Notes: generated by a model from the letters alone, not told the origin. Positions 47,197-56,401 are shown, counted from the first letter of the stretch. The stretch is 64,000 nt of DNA from Rhodococcoides kyotonense (GCF_001645385.1 NZ_LVHI01000040.1:1-64000); one strand, 5' to 3'. Numbers and translations are program-made.

Positions 47197-47538
47197 TCAT
47201 GCGACGACGTCGTACCCGTCCGAACCGGGGACCCATCGGTCGAGTCCCTGGAACGACGTCGAGTGCCGGAGGAATTGCAGGATGACCACTCCCGCAGTGA
47301 TCGTCGTCCAACTGATCGCGGTTTTCGTCACGATGGCCCGCGGGTCGTGAGCGCCCGTCGTCCAGACACCGGCCACGAAGAGCAGCGAACCGAGCAGCAG
47401 CAGTGGAATTGCCGGGGCGAAAAGCCGGTCGGTGGCTGCGATTGCACCTCGACCGAGGACACCGATACCCGCAATACCTGCGGTGAGCGCGACAAGAACA
47501 GCTCCTGCGACGACGAACGCACTTGCGTCGGCGATCAT
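47197..47538 (-). CDS. Small multi-pass membrane protein
   Basis: A 113-aa protein with three hydrophobic segments: about 8-30 (ASAFVVAGAVLVALTAG), 40-62 and 75-92. The C-terminal WVPGSDGYDVVA is polar. The ATG at 47538 has a strong purine-rich GAGGGGGG ribosome-binding site, so the longer open frame upstream was not used. I recognise no family. It is on the same strand as the hybrid kinase but 235 bases away from it. Confidence 0.65.
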   Translation of the reverse strand: MIADASAFVVAGAVLVALTAGIAGIGVLGRGAIAATDRLFAPAIPLLLLGSLLFVAGVWTTGAHDPRAIVTKTAISWTTITAGVVILQFLRHSTSFQGLDRWVPGSDGYDVVA

Positions 47539-47726
47539 GCGAACCCCCCTCGCATCGGTCTCGTCCGTACCATCCATGCTCGCCGCTACGGGCCAGGCCG
47601 AACAACGGTCTTCGGTCATCGGTCTGCCTCGGGGACAAACCGTCCAAAAGATTGTTTCGGACGATGGTACACGTCCGTCGGTACGTTATGACGGCGCACC
47701 ATGCCCGCTGTCTGCCGTTCCGGCAA

Positions 47727-48017
47727 TCACGTACTGACGTAGAGTCCGGCGATCGGGTGACACAGCCACGCAACGATGCGTCGCACCGAATTCTCGGCGT
47801 CGGGGTCGACGGCAAGCCTGGAACAGCCCAATTCGGGGTCGAGCCCGATGACGACAGCATGTCCGAAGTGCGTCGCGTCGGACCACACCGTCAACGACAG
47901 TGGCCGGTGCGACGGCCCGATGCCGTCGATCGATGCACGCAACCGTGCGACCCATTCCGATCGGGTGTTCTCGACGCAGACGACGATCGCGACGCCGTCC
48001 TTCGGATGCAGATACAT
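47727..48017 (-). CDS. Hypothetical protein, 96 aa
   Basis: A soluble alpha/beta-like protein, MYLHPKDGVAIVVCVENT at the start and CHPIAGLYVST at the end, with no family I recognise. A GTG nine bases further upstream (48026) and an ATG at 48047 are alternative starts; none has a clear ribosome-binding site. The composition is protein-like, unlike frames on the other strand. Confidence 0.5.
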   Translation of the reverse strand: MYLHPKDGVAIVVCVENTRSEWVARLRASIDGIGPSHRPLSLTVWSDATHFGHAVVIGLDPELGCSRLAVDPDAENSVRRIVAWLCHPIAGLYVST

Positions 48018-48164
48018 CTCAGACACCGCGCAACCGGCGACAAGCAACCAGCGCGATCGACCGATGCATAACTTCCATGTTTCCCGAAAATTCGGGCGCG
48101 AGAGGGAAAACGGACCGAAAAGTTCGAAAGAGCAAGTACAGAGCCGAGATCGACGGGAACAGGT

Positions 48165-48202
48165 GAAGGCCCCGGCAACGGGGGGGTTTTGCCGGGGCCT
48201 TC
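48165..48202. repeat. Strong hairpin, possible terminator
   Basis: A 14-bp perfect stem (GAAGGCCCCGGCAA and its complement) with a 10-base G/T-rich loop. It lies in the 290-base gap before the GAF-ANTAR gene's 3' end at 48308. T-runs are weak on both sides. It could end the GAF-ANTAR transcript or be a structured RNA element. Confidence 0.5.
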
Positions 48203-48307
48203 GCGTCCCTCTTCTGGCCCGGACTTGTCAAAGGGGGGTGGAAGTCCGCAGCAAGGAACGACTTCGACGCTACTCCGGACCCCACCGGCTGGGAACCCCC
48301 TCCAGCA

Positions 48308-49012
48308 TCAAAGTCGAACTCGATAGTCGACGACCGCCTGCGCGACGTCTCGCAACCTCATCCGGTGACGGCGAGCATGATGTCGCATTCGCTCGAAGGC
48401 TGCCTCCGTGTCGATGTTGCTCGTCGCAGCGAGAACGCCCTTCGCCTGCTCGATCACGATGCGCGACTCGAGAGCGTGCTGCAGCTGTTCGGACACCTCG
48501 GTCATCGTGCGGAGCTGTTTCGCAGAGGCGCGCTGAGCGATCGCGAGCCGTGCGAGAACCCTGGTCGCATCCAGGTCGGTAGCCGACCACGCTCGAGACA
48601 CAGTCGAATACAGAACCAGACTGCCCATCACGTCGTCGTTCCCACGCTGCAACGGGAATGCGGCCACCCCACCGATTCCCGCGTGTGCAGCAACGTCCAC
48701 GAATTGCGGCCAACGATGGCGAGCCCGCGCGATGTCGGCGACGGCAACGATCCGCGAACCGCGAAAGGCGTCGTACGCGGGGCCGTGCTGTACAGCGGTC
48801 TGACATCGTTCGATCGCTTCGATCGCCCCCGAGGTCGAAGCGACGTGGAGATCGTCGTCGTCGCCCAAGACGAGCACACTGGTGCCGACGATGTCGAACA
48901 CAGCAGTCAGCGCAGCGGTCAGTTCGGTGAAGACGGCGTCGTCGTCGGACATCGATTCGGCGACCGTGACCATCCGGTCCACGACATTCACGAATTTCTT
49001 GGCGTCGTACAC
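48308..49012 (-). CDS. GAF and ANTAR domain-containing RNA-binding regulator
   Basis: A 234-aa antiterminator-type regulator. A GAF sensory domain occupies about 15-165 (DIVGTSVLVLGDDDDLHV, then GSLVLYSTVSRAW), and an ANTAR domain about 175-234 with ESRIVIEQAKGVLAATSNID and AFERMRHHARRHRMRL. It is typical of mycobacterial GAF-ANTAR proteins. The GTG at 49012 is preceded by GGAGG at suitable spacing, so the longer frame to 49159 was rejected. RNA targets probably have paired hexaloop hairpins; none was identified. Confidence 0.88.
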   Translation of the reverse strand: MYDAKKFVNVVDRMVTVAESMSDDDAVFTELTAALTAVFDIVGTSVLVLGDDDDLHVASTSGAIEAIERCQTAVQHGPAYDAFRGSRIVAVADIARARHRWPQFVDVAAHAGIGGVAAFPLQRGNDDVMGSLVLYSTVSRAWSATDLDATRVLARLAIAQRASAKQLRTMTEVSEQLQHALESRIVIEQAKGVLAATSNIDTEAAFERMRHHARRHRMRLRDVAQAVVDYRVRL

Positions 49013-49534
49013 ATCCCTACCTCCGGCTCTCTCCGAGCAGACGCAAGCGTGTACATCCCCGACGCCCCGTGCTGGACGGTCGACCAATTCATGTTCCTCC
49101 TGCAGCAACCACACGAGGAGGGTGAAACAAGTCGATCGCATGCTATCGCACTGGAACATCGGACCGAGTCGTGGTTAGATTCTCGAAGCAAACGACATCG
49201 CCCCTGACCTCGGCGACACGCCTGCTGGTGACACCCGAGCATCCCGGTGTCCTCCGAACGATGTGCCGTTAGCGGCAACTGTTATCGGCAGTTGCACACA
49301 CTCGCGCGCATCGTGTTTCACCGTCGACGACGCGATCGAGAGAACGGTCCGCCCTCCTCTTCGACTGCCTCGCCGCGGCACAACGGCGCGGGGCGGCGCG
49401 AGGGGTCGAGGGGTCTCCTCGCGCGTCGTATGCGGATTGTTCGCGACTCCGCCCCGCGCCCAGTGCACATCCGACGCACACCAGACGACATACGCACAGC
49501 GAGTGACGGCATCAGTTCGAAACGGGGGGTATAC
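49013..49534. other. 522-base stretch without a convincing gene
   Basis: It lies between the divergent GAF-ANTAR gene and the 119-aa gene. Open frames here are Arg/Pro/Ser-rich and lack ribosome-binding sites. A short inverted repeat GCAACTG / CAGTTGC is at 49275-49295. I found no stress-type promoter or operator. A small RNA or leader cannot be excluded. Confidence 0.4.
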
Positions 49535-49894
49535 ATGTCGAACGACATCGATTCGATCATGGACCTAGTGGAAACAGCGACTCTGTCCGAGTTGGACTCG
49601 CCCGAGGCAGTGGCAGCATTCGCGTTGATACGCAGCCGATTACGGCCCGGGCAACCCGATCGATTCGCCGAATTGTCCGCCACCGTCGAGCGACTGTCCG
49701 GCCCTCGATTCACCGAATCCGTCGACGCCGAATTAAGCGATGCGCTCCGGACCGTGTCCCGCACGGCCGCTGTCGACGAACTGGTGCGATCGGCGCGTGA
49801 GCCGATCGCGAAACTGGCTCTCGCCCAACTCCTTCGAGATCGCGGCCTCCGACATCGCGGCCGCGACTCCAACGGTCCAACAGATCTGTCGTAA
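49535..49894 (+). CDS. Hypothetical acidic protein, 119 aa
   Basis: A helical soluble protein starting MSNDIDSIMDLVETATLSEL, with RSRLRPGQPDRFAEL in the middle. I recognise no family. A G-run just upstream (GGGGGG) could serve as a ribosome-binding site for the ATG at 49535. The tail (RHRGRDSNGPTDLS) reads like low-constraint sequence. It stands alone between a long gap and the ArsR gene. Confidence 0.55.
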   Translation: MSNDIDSIMDLVETATLSELDSPEAVAAFALIRSRLRPGQPDRFAELSATVERLSGPRFTESVDAELSDALRTVSRTAAVDELVRSAREPIAKLALAQLLRDRGLRHRGRDSNGPTDLS

Positions 49895-50114
49895 CCATCA
49901 ATTCCTGCTGAACGGATTTCATCTCGTGGACAGCCTTCATCCAGATCAGGAACGACGTCCGGAACGTCCTGGACACCTGTCGTCCGGCTCGCACGTCGGA
50001 GCGTCGATGAGCACCGAGGCCATCAAAGCCCATCTCGCCCGCATGTTCGACGATCCCTCCGATGACGCGAAATATCGGAAACCGTAGCGACACAGCGCCA
50101 CTCGGCTTCAGGCG

Positions 50115-50510
50115 CTATGCGTCGAGCGCGCCCGACTCGATCCGGTCGGTCGACTCCGCATCGGCAGCGTCCGATGCCGCCATTCCCAAGTGCTCGATGT
50201 GGTACACGGCCTCGTCGAGCAGCATCGCGACGTGATTGTCGTACAGCCGATAGATGACGCTGCGCCCCGAACGAGCGCCTGCGACGAGCCCCATCGCGCG
50301 CAGCAGCCGGAGTTGGTGCGACACCGCCGACTGTTCCATCTCGACCGCGTCGGCCAGGTCGTTGACGCCACTCGGCGCCTGACGCAACTGCGTCAGAATT
50401 CGCAGCCTGCTCGGGGTCGCCAGCGCCTGCAGCGTGGCCGCGACCGTGGCTGCGGAATCCGCATCGAGCTGCGCCGGAGGCGTGGTCCGTCCGTCGACAC
50501 CGTGTCCCAT
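50115..50510 (-). CDS. ArsR/SmtB family metal sensor
   Basis: A 131-aa winged-helix repressor. LATPSRLRILTQL and MEQSAVSHQLRLLR form the DNA-binding part. The C-terminal helix has D-x-H-(10)-H-x-x-H in the stretch DNHVAMLLDEAVYHIEH, the alpha-5 metal site of CzrA/NmtR-type sensors for zinc, cobalt or nickel. It is divergent from a P-type metal ATPase gene with only 62 bases between, which it almost certainly represses. Confidence 0.92.
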   Translation of the reverse strand: MGHGVDGRTTPPAQLDADSAATVAATLQALATPSRLRILTQLRQAPSGVNDLADAVEMEQSAVSHQLRLLRAMGLVAGARSGRSVIYRLYDNHVAMLLDEAVYHIEHLGMAASDAADAESTDRIESGALDA

Positions 50511-50526
50511 ACGGTAACTATATCCA

Positions 50527-50550
50527 ATGAACAGATGTAAACGTCTTCAT
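50527..50550. promoter_or_regulatory. ArsR-type operator candidate
   Basis: An inverted repeat ATGAA (50527-50531) / TTCAT (50546-50550) in the divergent arsR-ATPase gap. The ATGAA-TTCAT spacing resembles known SmtB/NmtR family sites. Confidence 0.55.
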
Positions 50551-50572
50551 ATATTCCTGTACGCTCTCGGAC

Positions 50573-52522
50573 GTGACTGCAACACACGCTTCGACCACCA
50601 CACCCCGAACTCCTGCGCTCGACTCTCGCGGCGCCCGAACGCGCGTGTTGTCCGTACCGGAGGTGCGGTGGGCGCTGGCGTCGCTCGTCTTCTTCCTGGC
50701 CGGCCTCGCCGTCCAGCTCTCACCTGCTCCCTCGGCACTGGCCTGGGCGCTGTACCTCGCCTGCTACGCGTGCGGCGGGTGGGAACCGGCCATCGAGGGC
50801 CTGCGCGCGCTGCGAGAGAAATCGCTCGACGTCGACCTGATGATGATCGTCGCCGCTGTCGGCGCGGCCGCTATCGGGCAAATCTTCGACGGTGCGCTAC
50901 TCATCGTCATCTTCGCGACGTCGGGAGCTCTCGAGGCGGTACTCACGAGGCGTACCGCGGATTCGGTGCGAAGCCTTCTCGATCTTGCGCCGGACACGGC
51001 CGACGTTCTCGGTGACGACGGAACCGAACGGAACGTCCCCGCGTCGTCCCTACGCCCGGGCGACGTCGTCGTCGTTCGGCCGGGGTCGCGCATCGCAGGC
51101 GAAGGAACCGTCGTCGACGGTGGCAGCGACGTCGACCAGTCGTCGATCACCGGTGAGTCGGTTCCGGTCTACAAGAGCGTCGGTGACAGCACCTTCGCCG
51201 GTTCCGTCAACGGCACGGGAACGCTCCGGGTACGTATCGACGTCGATCCGTCCGAGACCGTCATCGCTCGCATCGTCGCGATGGTCGAGCACGCGTCGGC
51301 GACCAAGGCGAAGAAGCAACTGTTCATCGACAAGGTCGAGCAGTACTACTCGACGATCGTCGTGGTGGCCACGGTCGCGATCTTCGCGATCCCGATGATT
51401 CTCGGCAGCGAGTTCCAGCCCGCCTTGCTCCGGGCCATGACATTCATGATCGTCGCTTCACCGTGCGCGGTCGTGCTCGCCACGATGCCCCCGCTGCTCG
51501 CGGCGATGTCGACGGCGGGTCGGTCCGGAGTGCTGGTCAAGTCCGCCGTCGTGATGGAACAGCTACGCACGACGTCGGTCGTGGCGTTCGACAAGACCGG
51601 CACCCTGACCGAAGGAACACCACGAGTCGACATCGTCGACCTTCTCCCCGGTTCGGACTACGACGAGAACAGCGTTCTTCGCCTGGCCGCCGCGGTGGAG
51701 ACTGCGAGCGAGCATCCCGTCGCCGCCGCGGTGGTCGGCTACGCCCGTGCCCGTGGGTTGACGCTGCCCGATGTGTCGGCATTCGAGTCGAGTCCGGGTT
51801 CGGGTGTCAGCGGAATCGTCGACGGTCGGCTCGTCACCGTCACGAAACCCTCCGGGCCGGACAACGATCTCGGCGTCGTTCGCGCCGCACTGTCGGCGGG
51901 GAAGACAGCCGTCGTCGTTCGTGTCGACGGTGCGCCGACGGCGGTGATCGGCGTAGCCGACACCGTGCGCGCCGACGCGGCGGCCGCGGTCGCCGACCTC
52001 GAAGCCTTGACCGGACACCCCTCGATCTTGTTGACCGGTGACAACCCCCGTGCCGCCCAGGACGTGGCGAGGCGAACCGGAATCGACGACGTGCGCGCCG
52101 ATCTGCTGCCCGAGCAGAAAGCCGATGCGGTGCGCGCGGTACAGGCCGAATCCGGCGCGCGGGTACTGCTCGTCGGCGACGGCGTCAACGACGCGCCCGC
52201 GCTGGCCGCGTCGGACATCGGAGTCGCCATGGGCCGCAAGGGTTCCGACCTCGCTCTCGACACCGCCGATGCCGTCCTCGTGCGCGACGATCTCGGTGCG
52301 CTCGCGTCCGTGATCGCTCTGTCGCGGCGCGCTCACCGCATCGTCGTCGCCAACCTCGTCATCGCCGCGACATTCATCGTCGTGCTCGTGACGTGGGATC
52401 TGATCGGCACTCTTCCACTCCCCGTCGGGGTGGCCGGGCACGAAAGCTCGACGGTGCTGGTCGCGCTGAACGGAATGCGGTTGCTGTCCACGCGAGCGTG
52501 GCGGAGAAGCCACGAGCGTTGA
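50573..52522 (+). CDS. Heavy-metal P-type ATPase, P1B-4-like (CtpD/CtpJ type)
   Basis: A 649-aa metal-exporting ATPase. The TM6 metal motif is SPC (296-298), the phosphorylated Asp340 is in DKTGTLTEG, TGES is in the actuator near 193, and GDGVNDAP near 540. In the last helix HESSTVLVALNG replaces the HEGG-type motif of P1B-4 cobalt/iron pumps. No N-terminal metal-binding domain is visible. The start is GTG at 50573. It is divergent from an ArsR sensor with a matching alpha-5 site, so cobalt, nickel or zinc are the likely cargo. Confidence 0.92.
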   Translation: MTATHASTTTPRTPALDSRGARTRVLSVPEVRWALASLVFFLAGLAVQLSPAPSALAWALYLACYACGGWEPAIEGLRALREKSLDVDLMMIVAAVGAAAIGQIFDGALLIVIFATSGALEAVLTRRTADSVRSLLDLAPDTADVLGDDGTERNVPASSLRPGDVVVVRPGSRIAGEGTVVDGGSDVDQSSITGESVPVYKSVGDSTFAGSVNGTGTLRVRIDVDPSETVIARIVAMVEHASATKAKKQLFIDKVEQYYSTIVVVATVAIFAIPMILGSEFQPALLRAMTFMIVASPCAVVLATMPPLLAAMSTAGRSGVLVKSAVVMEQLRTTSVVAFDKTGTLTEGTPRVDIVDLLPGSDYDENSVLRLAAAVETASEHPVAAAVVGYARARGLTLPDVSAFESSPGSGVSGIVDGRLVTVTKPSGPDNDLGVVRAALSAGKTAVVVRVDGAPTAVIGVADTVRADAAAAVADLEALTGHPSILLTGDNPRAAQDVARRTGIDDVRADLLPEQKADAVRAVQAESGARVLLVGDGVNDAPALAASDIGVAMGRKGSDLALDTADAVLVRDDLGALASVIALSRRAHRIVVANLVIAATFIVVLVTWDLIGTLPLPVGVAGHESSTVLVALNGMRLLSTRAWRRSHER

Positions 52523-53602
52523 TCAGGCCTCGTCCGCGGACTGCCTGCGAATCAGTTCTCGGTGACCGTATGTCGCGTTCAGGATGTCGCCCCGGTCCGC
52601 GACGGCGGATCCGACAGCGCCTGCGACGGTGCCCAACGACGCCGCGAGCCACGCGAGTGAAATGTAGTCGCCGAAGTTCGCCGAGCGGTGAATCTGCTCG
52701 GCCAGGAATTCGGGTGAGATGACGATGGCCGCAGACCCGAGAACGACGACGAACAGGACCGCGTACATGCACAGCACACCGGACACCACCGTGCCGAGCG
52801 TTGCCGCGTTGTACATCCATCGATCGGTCGTGGACGTCCGGAACTTCCGCGTCTCCCACATTCCGTTCGGGAGAATCAACCACACGCTCATCGCGGCGAT
52901 CGCGGTGATCCCGACTGCGGCGAGGCGCTGAACCGACATGAACGCCGCCATCTGCCAGATGCTGGCGTAGAAGACACCGAACGCCGATGCGGCACTCGCC
53001 GCGCCGAGCGCACCGGACAGCGTCGGCACCAGCCGCCATGGCCTGTTGCAGCGGATCATTCCCAGAACCATGCGTAGACGCCCGAACATGCCGGGCGTCA
53101 ACAAGATTCGTTCCTCTGCTCCGCCCGGTCCGGGTCCGGGCGCCCACCGTGCCATGGACCTGCGAAGGTGCGGACGCGACGTGGTGTCGGTGCCGAGAAA
53201 GTCGTGAACGATCGCGAGCGCCACCGCGACCGCGCGTCGACGCACCGAGACCGTCCCGAACGACGGGATGTACAACGCCGCAGTGCTGTCCTCGCTCAGC
53301 TCGGCCACCACAGGCCTCGACCGTTGCCGCCGAGGAATTTCGGACAGAAAGAGCACCACGTCGTAGTCGTTGTGTGCGCGCACCGACTCGAGCCAGCGCC
53401 CCAGTTGCGCCGAGCCCGTTTCGGTCGGCGGGAGCGCCATCGAGGACCGTTCCGTTTCGATGGCGAGAACTCGCCCGTCCACGGGAACCCGTTCCGGCAA
53501 TGCATCTCCGATCGCCGACGCGATGGTCGACGCAAAACCTTCGTCGGCCACGATGCCGATCGTGACGGTACGAGATGAAGTGTTCGTTTCCTCCGACGCC
53601 AT
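52523..53602 (-). CDS. Membrane protein with soluble N-terminal domain, stress-promoter linked
   Basis: A 359-aa protein. Residues 1 to about 165 are soluble and alpha/beta-like (RTVTIGIVADEGFASTI at the start), and the rest has about five membrane segments. There is no family I recognise. It converges with the P-type ATPase gene (0-base gap) and is divergent from catalase. A stress-type promoter with one -35 mismatch sits 9 bases upstream of its ATG, which suggests co-induction with catalase. Confidence 0.7.
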   Translation of the reverse strand: MASEETNTSSRTVTIGIVADEGFASTIASAIGDALPERVPVDGRVLAIETERSSMALPPTETGSAQLGRWLESVRAHNDYDVVLFLSEIPRRQRSRPVVAELSEDSTAALYIPSFGTVSVRRRAVAVALAIVHDFLGTDTTSRPHLRRSMARWAPGPGPGGAEERILLTPGMFGRLRMVLGMIRCNRPWRLVPTLSGALGAASAASAFGVFYASIWQMAAFMSVQRLAAVGITAIAAMSVWLILPNGMWETRKFRTSTTDRWMYNAATLGTVVSGVLCMYAVLFVVVLGSAAIVISPEFLAEQIHRSANFGDYISLAWLAASLGTVAGAVGSAVADRGDILNATYGHRELIRRQSADEA

Positions 53603-53611
53603 TCGATACAG

Positions 53612-53637
53612 CTACCCCGGTGACCGGCGTCCGACAC
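53612..53637 (-). promoter_or_regulatory. SigF/SigB-type promoter candidate (membrane protein gene)
   Basis: Minus-strand GTGT (53637-53634), 16 bases, GGGTAG (53617-53612), 9 bases before the ATG at 53602. The -35 differs from GTTT by one base. Confidence 0.55.
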
Positions 53638-53661
53638 GTAACGCAAGGTACGAGAGTCCAT

Positions 53662-53687
53662 GTATGGGACAGACCACGACGGGGTAC
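53662..53687 (+). promoter_or_regulatory. Weak SigF/SigB-type promoter candidate for catalase
   Basis: GTAT (53662-53665), 16 bases, GGGTAC (53682-53687). One mismatch in the -35. The catalase ATG is about 118 bases downstream, so the leader would be long, unlike the other sites. Confidence 0.3.
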
Positions 53688-53805
53688 AGCTGCCCTCGCG
53701 GGTCGAGCCACGGACCGCAGTCGAATCGCCGACAGGACCACACTGTGCGTCGTCGAGCGTACGGAAGACAGCCCCTTCACCACTTCGACGAAAGCTGATG
53801 CATAC

Positions 53806-55896
53806 ATGCCTCCAACACCCCGTCCCGACCAGTCCTCGCCCGCGCCCGTGGGGCCGACAGGGTCGGCCGACACCCGCGCACAGGACGGCACGTTCCTGAC
53901 CACGGCGCAGGGCGTTCGGATGCCCGACACTCATCATTCGCTCAAGGCCGGGGATCGAGGTCCGACCCTCCTCGAAGACTTCTACCTCCGCGAAAAGATC
54001 ACCCACTTCGACCACGAGCGCATCCCGGAACGCGTCGTGCACGCCCGCGGCGCCGCGGCGCACGGCACGTTCGAGTCGTACGGCAGCGCGAAATCGGTGA
54101 CGAAAGCAGGCTTTCTGGCCGAAAAGGGCAAGAAGACAGATGTTTTCGTCCGTTTTTCGACCGTTCTCGGATCACGTGGCTCTGCCGACACCGTCCGAGA
54201 CACACGAGGTTTCGCCGTCAAGTTCTACACGGACGAGGGCACATTCGACCTCGTCGGCAACAACATGCCGGTCTTCTTCATCCAGGACGGCATCAAGTTC
54301 CCGGACATCATCCATGCGGGTAAGCCGCAGCCGGACATCGAACTGCCACAGGCACAATCGGCGCACGACTCGTTCTGGGACTTCGTGTCTCTGCACACCG
54401 AGGCCACGCATCACGTGCTGTGGAACATGAGCGACCGCGGGATTCCGCGGTCGTACCGCACGATGGAGGGCTTCGGCGTCCACACGTTCCGGCTCGTCGC
54501 CGAGAACGGCGACACCAGCCTCGTCAAGTTCCACTGGAAACCCGTTGCGGGCGTGCACTCGTTGGTGTGGGAAGAGGCCCAGATCGCCGCGGGGGTCGAC
54601 CCGGACTTTCATCGGCGGGACATGGCCGACGGCATCAAGGCGGGGGCACCGCTCGAATACGAATTCGGTATCCAGGTCATGCCCGACGACGGAACCGACA
54701 CGTTCGAAGGCATCGACCTCCTTGATCCGACCAAGCTCGTTCCGGAGGAACTCGCCCCGGTGCAGCCGATCGGCAAGCTCACGTTGAACGCGAATCCGAC
54801 GAACTACTTTGCCGAGACCGAGCAGGTCGCATTCCACACCGGTCACCTGGTGCCCGGCATCGAGGTCACGAACGACCCGCTCATGCAGGCGCGGCTGTTC
54901 TCCTACCTCGACACTCAGCTCACCCGGCTCGGTGGGCCCAATTTCGCGCAGCTGCCGATCAACCGTCCCCACGCGCCGGTCAACGACATGTTCCGCGACG
55001 GCATGCATCAGACCGCCGTACACACCGGGGTGGCGCCGTACCGGGACAACAGTCTCGACGAGGGCGAACCGGTCGACGCCGACGCCTCCGACCGTGGTTA
55101 CGTGCAGACGCCTAGGCCGATCGAGGGCAAAGCCGTCCGCGCGAATCCGGCGTCGTTCGACGATCATTTCACCCAGTCCGCGATGTTCTACCGGAGTCTG
55201 AGTTCGATCGAGCAGGACCACATCGTCGAGGCCTTCACGTTCGAACTCGGGAAGGTGTTCGAGCAGGCGATCAAGGAACGGGAGCTGGCCGTTCTCGCGA
55301 ACGTCGACGCCGACTTGTGCAGTCGCGTCGCAGCCGGTCTCGGACTACCGGCACCGACGGGCACGCCGCCGACGGATGTCGTCACCTCGCCTGCACTGTC
55401 GCAGGTCGTCACGACACCCGGCCCGATCGACGGACGCAAGATCGGTGTGATCGCCGACGCCGACTCCGATCTCGCCGGCATCGACACGTTGCGCACGGCA
55501 GCCGAAAGTCGCGGGGTGACGGTGCATGTCATCGCAGCGACCGGTGGCTTCCTCGGCGACGGCCCGAATCGTCAAGTCGTCGAACGCACGTTCCTGACGG
55601 TTCGGTCCATCGAGTTCGACGCGTTCGTCGTCGCGGGCGGCACTGCACCCTCGAACGACATCAAGCTGGTTCTGTTGCTGCAGGAGGCTTTCCGCCACTG
55701 CAAGGCAGTCGGCGCATGGGGCGACGGTGTGGCAACGCTCGAGGCCGCAGGCGTCACCGACGGCGGTCCCGGTGTGGTGACCGAGGATTCGCCCGGTGAC
55801 AGCTTCGGTGACGCGCTGTTCGATGCCATGGGCCTGCACCGAGCATGGGACCGCGCCGCTGCGGTCATGGGATCGGAAGTGCCGCCGTCGAACTGA
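53806..55896 (+). CDS. katE: Catalase HPII, large-subunit type
   Basis: A clade 2 catalase of 696 aa that dismutates H2O2. Catalytic His79 is in VVHARGAAAHG and the distal Asn in LVGNNMPVFF near 152. The proximal heme Tyr is in RLFSYLDTQLTRLG. The C-terminal flavodoxin/DJ-1-like domain (GRKIGVIADADSDLAGI onward, about 543-680) is characteristic of HPII. The ATG at 53806 fits the family. It converges with an ankyrin gene (3-base gap), a pairing that is functional in some bacteria. Confidence 0.93.
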   Translation: MPPTPRPDQSSPAPVGPTGSADTRAQDGTFLTTAQGVRMPDTHHSLKAGDRGPTLLEDFYLREKITHFDHERIPERVVHARGAAAHGTFESYGSAKSVTKAGFLAEKGKKTDVFVRFSTVLGSRGSADTVRDTRGFAVKFYTDEGTFDLVGNNMPVFFIQDGIKFPDIIHAGKPQPDIELPQAQSAHDSFWDFVSLHTEATHHVLWNMSDRGIPRSYRTMEGFGVHTFRLVAENGDTSLVKFHWKPVAGVHSLVWEEAQIAAGVDPDFHRRDMADGIKAGAPLEYEFGIQVMPDDGTDTFEGIDLLDPTKLVPEELAPVQPIGKLTLNANPTNYFAETEQVAFHTGHLVPGIEVTNDPLMQARLFSYLDTQLTRLGGPNFAQLPINRPHAPVNDMFRDGMHQTAVHTGVAPYRDNSLDEGEPVDADASDRGYVQTPRPIEGKAVRANPASFDDHFTQSAMFYRSLSSIEQDHIVEAFTFELGKVFEQAIKERELAVLANVDADLCSRVAAGLGLPAPTGTPPTDVVTSPALSQVVTTPGPIDGRKIGVIADADSDLAGIDTLRTAAESRGVTVHVIAATGGFLGDGPNRQVVERTFLTVRSIEFDAFVVAGGTAPSNDIKLVLLLQEAFRHCKAVGAWGDGVATLEAAGVTDGGPGVVTEDSPGDSFGDALFDAMGLHRAWDRAAAVMGSEVPPSN

Positions 55897-55899
55897 CGG

Positions 55900-56316
55900 T
55901 CAGGAATGCTCGCGGGACCCGGTCAGCAGTGCCGTCATGTCGTCGAGACCGAAGAACTCGGCGACCGACACTGCGGACCGGGTTCCCGCGAACGGGTCTG
56001 CCCCAGCACGCAATAGAGCGCTCACGATGTCGGTCGACCGGCGAAACGCCGCTGCTCCCAACGCAGTCTGCCCGTTGTCGTTGACACGTTCGACGTCTGC
56101 GCCCGCATCGAGCAGCAGAGCCACCGTGCCCGGATGGGTGTGATACGACGCGAGTATCAACAGGGTGTCGCCGCGATCGTTGGTGAGATTCACCGGGCCG
56201 CCCGCACCCAGAAACCGTCGTAGCAAGTCTGTTTCGCCCTGCCGAGCCCAATCGAATGCGGCACGGAGAACGGCGATCTCGTTCTCGGTCAGGTCTACGG
56301 ATTCGTCGTGCGACAT
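55900..56316 (-). CDS. Ankyrin repeat protein
   Basis: A 138-aa protein with about three ankyrin repeats: NLTNDRGDTLLILASYHTHPGTV, split as NLTNDRGDTLLILASYH and the following helix, then VNDNGQTALGAAAFRR. It is probably a cytoplasmic scaffold. It lies next to catalase; in Pseudomonas an ankyrin protein supports catalase activity, so a link is plausible. A stress-type promoter ends 10 bases before the ATG at 56316. Confidence 0.87.
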   Translation of the reverse strand: MSHDESVDLTENEIAVLRAAFDWARQGETDLLRRFLGAGGPVNLTNDRGDTLLILASYHTHPGTVALLLDAGADVERVNDNGQTALGAAAFRRSTDIVSALLRAGADPFAGTRSAVSVAEFFGLDDMTALLTGSREHS

Positions 56317-56326
56317 GGTCTCGCCG

Positions 56327-56352
56327 ATACCCGTGACCTGCGGGAGCGAAAC
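56327..56352 (-). promoter_or_regulatory. SigF/SigB-type promoter candidate of the ankyrin gene
   Basis: Minus-strand GTTT (56352-56349), 16 bases, GGGTAT (56332-56327), 10 bases before the ATG. It is one half of a divergent pair with the yihY promoter. Confidence 0.75.
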
Positions 56353-56366
56353 GGGCACCGCGCAGC

Positions 56367-56391
56367 GTTTCCGGACGGGACAGGTGGGTAT
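56367..56391 (+). promoter_or_regulatory. SigF/SigB-type promoter candidate of the yihY operon
   Basis: GTTT (56367-56370), 15 bases, GGGTAT (56386-56391), 10 bases before the ATG at 56402. The other half of the divergent pair. Confidence 0.75.
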
Positions 56392-56401
56392 CGCACCCGT
56401 C

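Noticed and set aside
49527-49532. GGGTAT just before the 119-aa gene as a stress -10 box
   Set aside because: It ends only 2 bases before the ATG and has no GTTT at the right distance.
50007-50087. A 26-codon open frame (MSTEAIKAHLARMF start) before the ArsR 3' end
   Set aside because: Too short, no ribosome-binding site and no family; may be chance.
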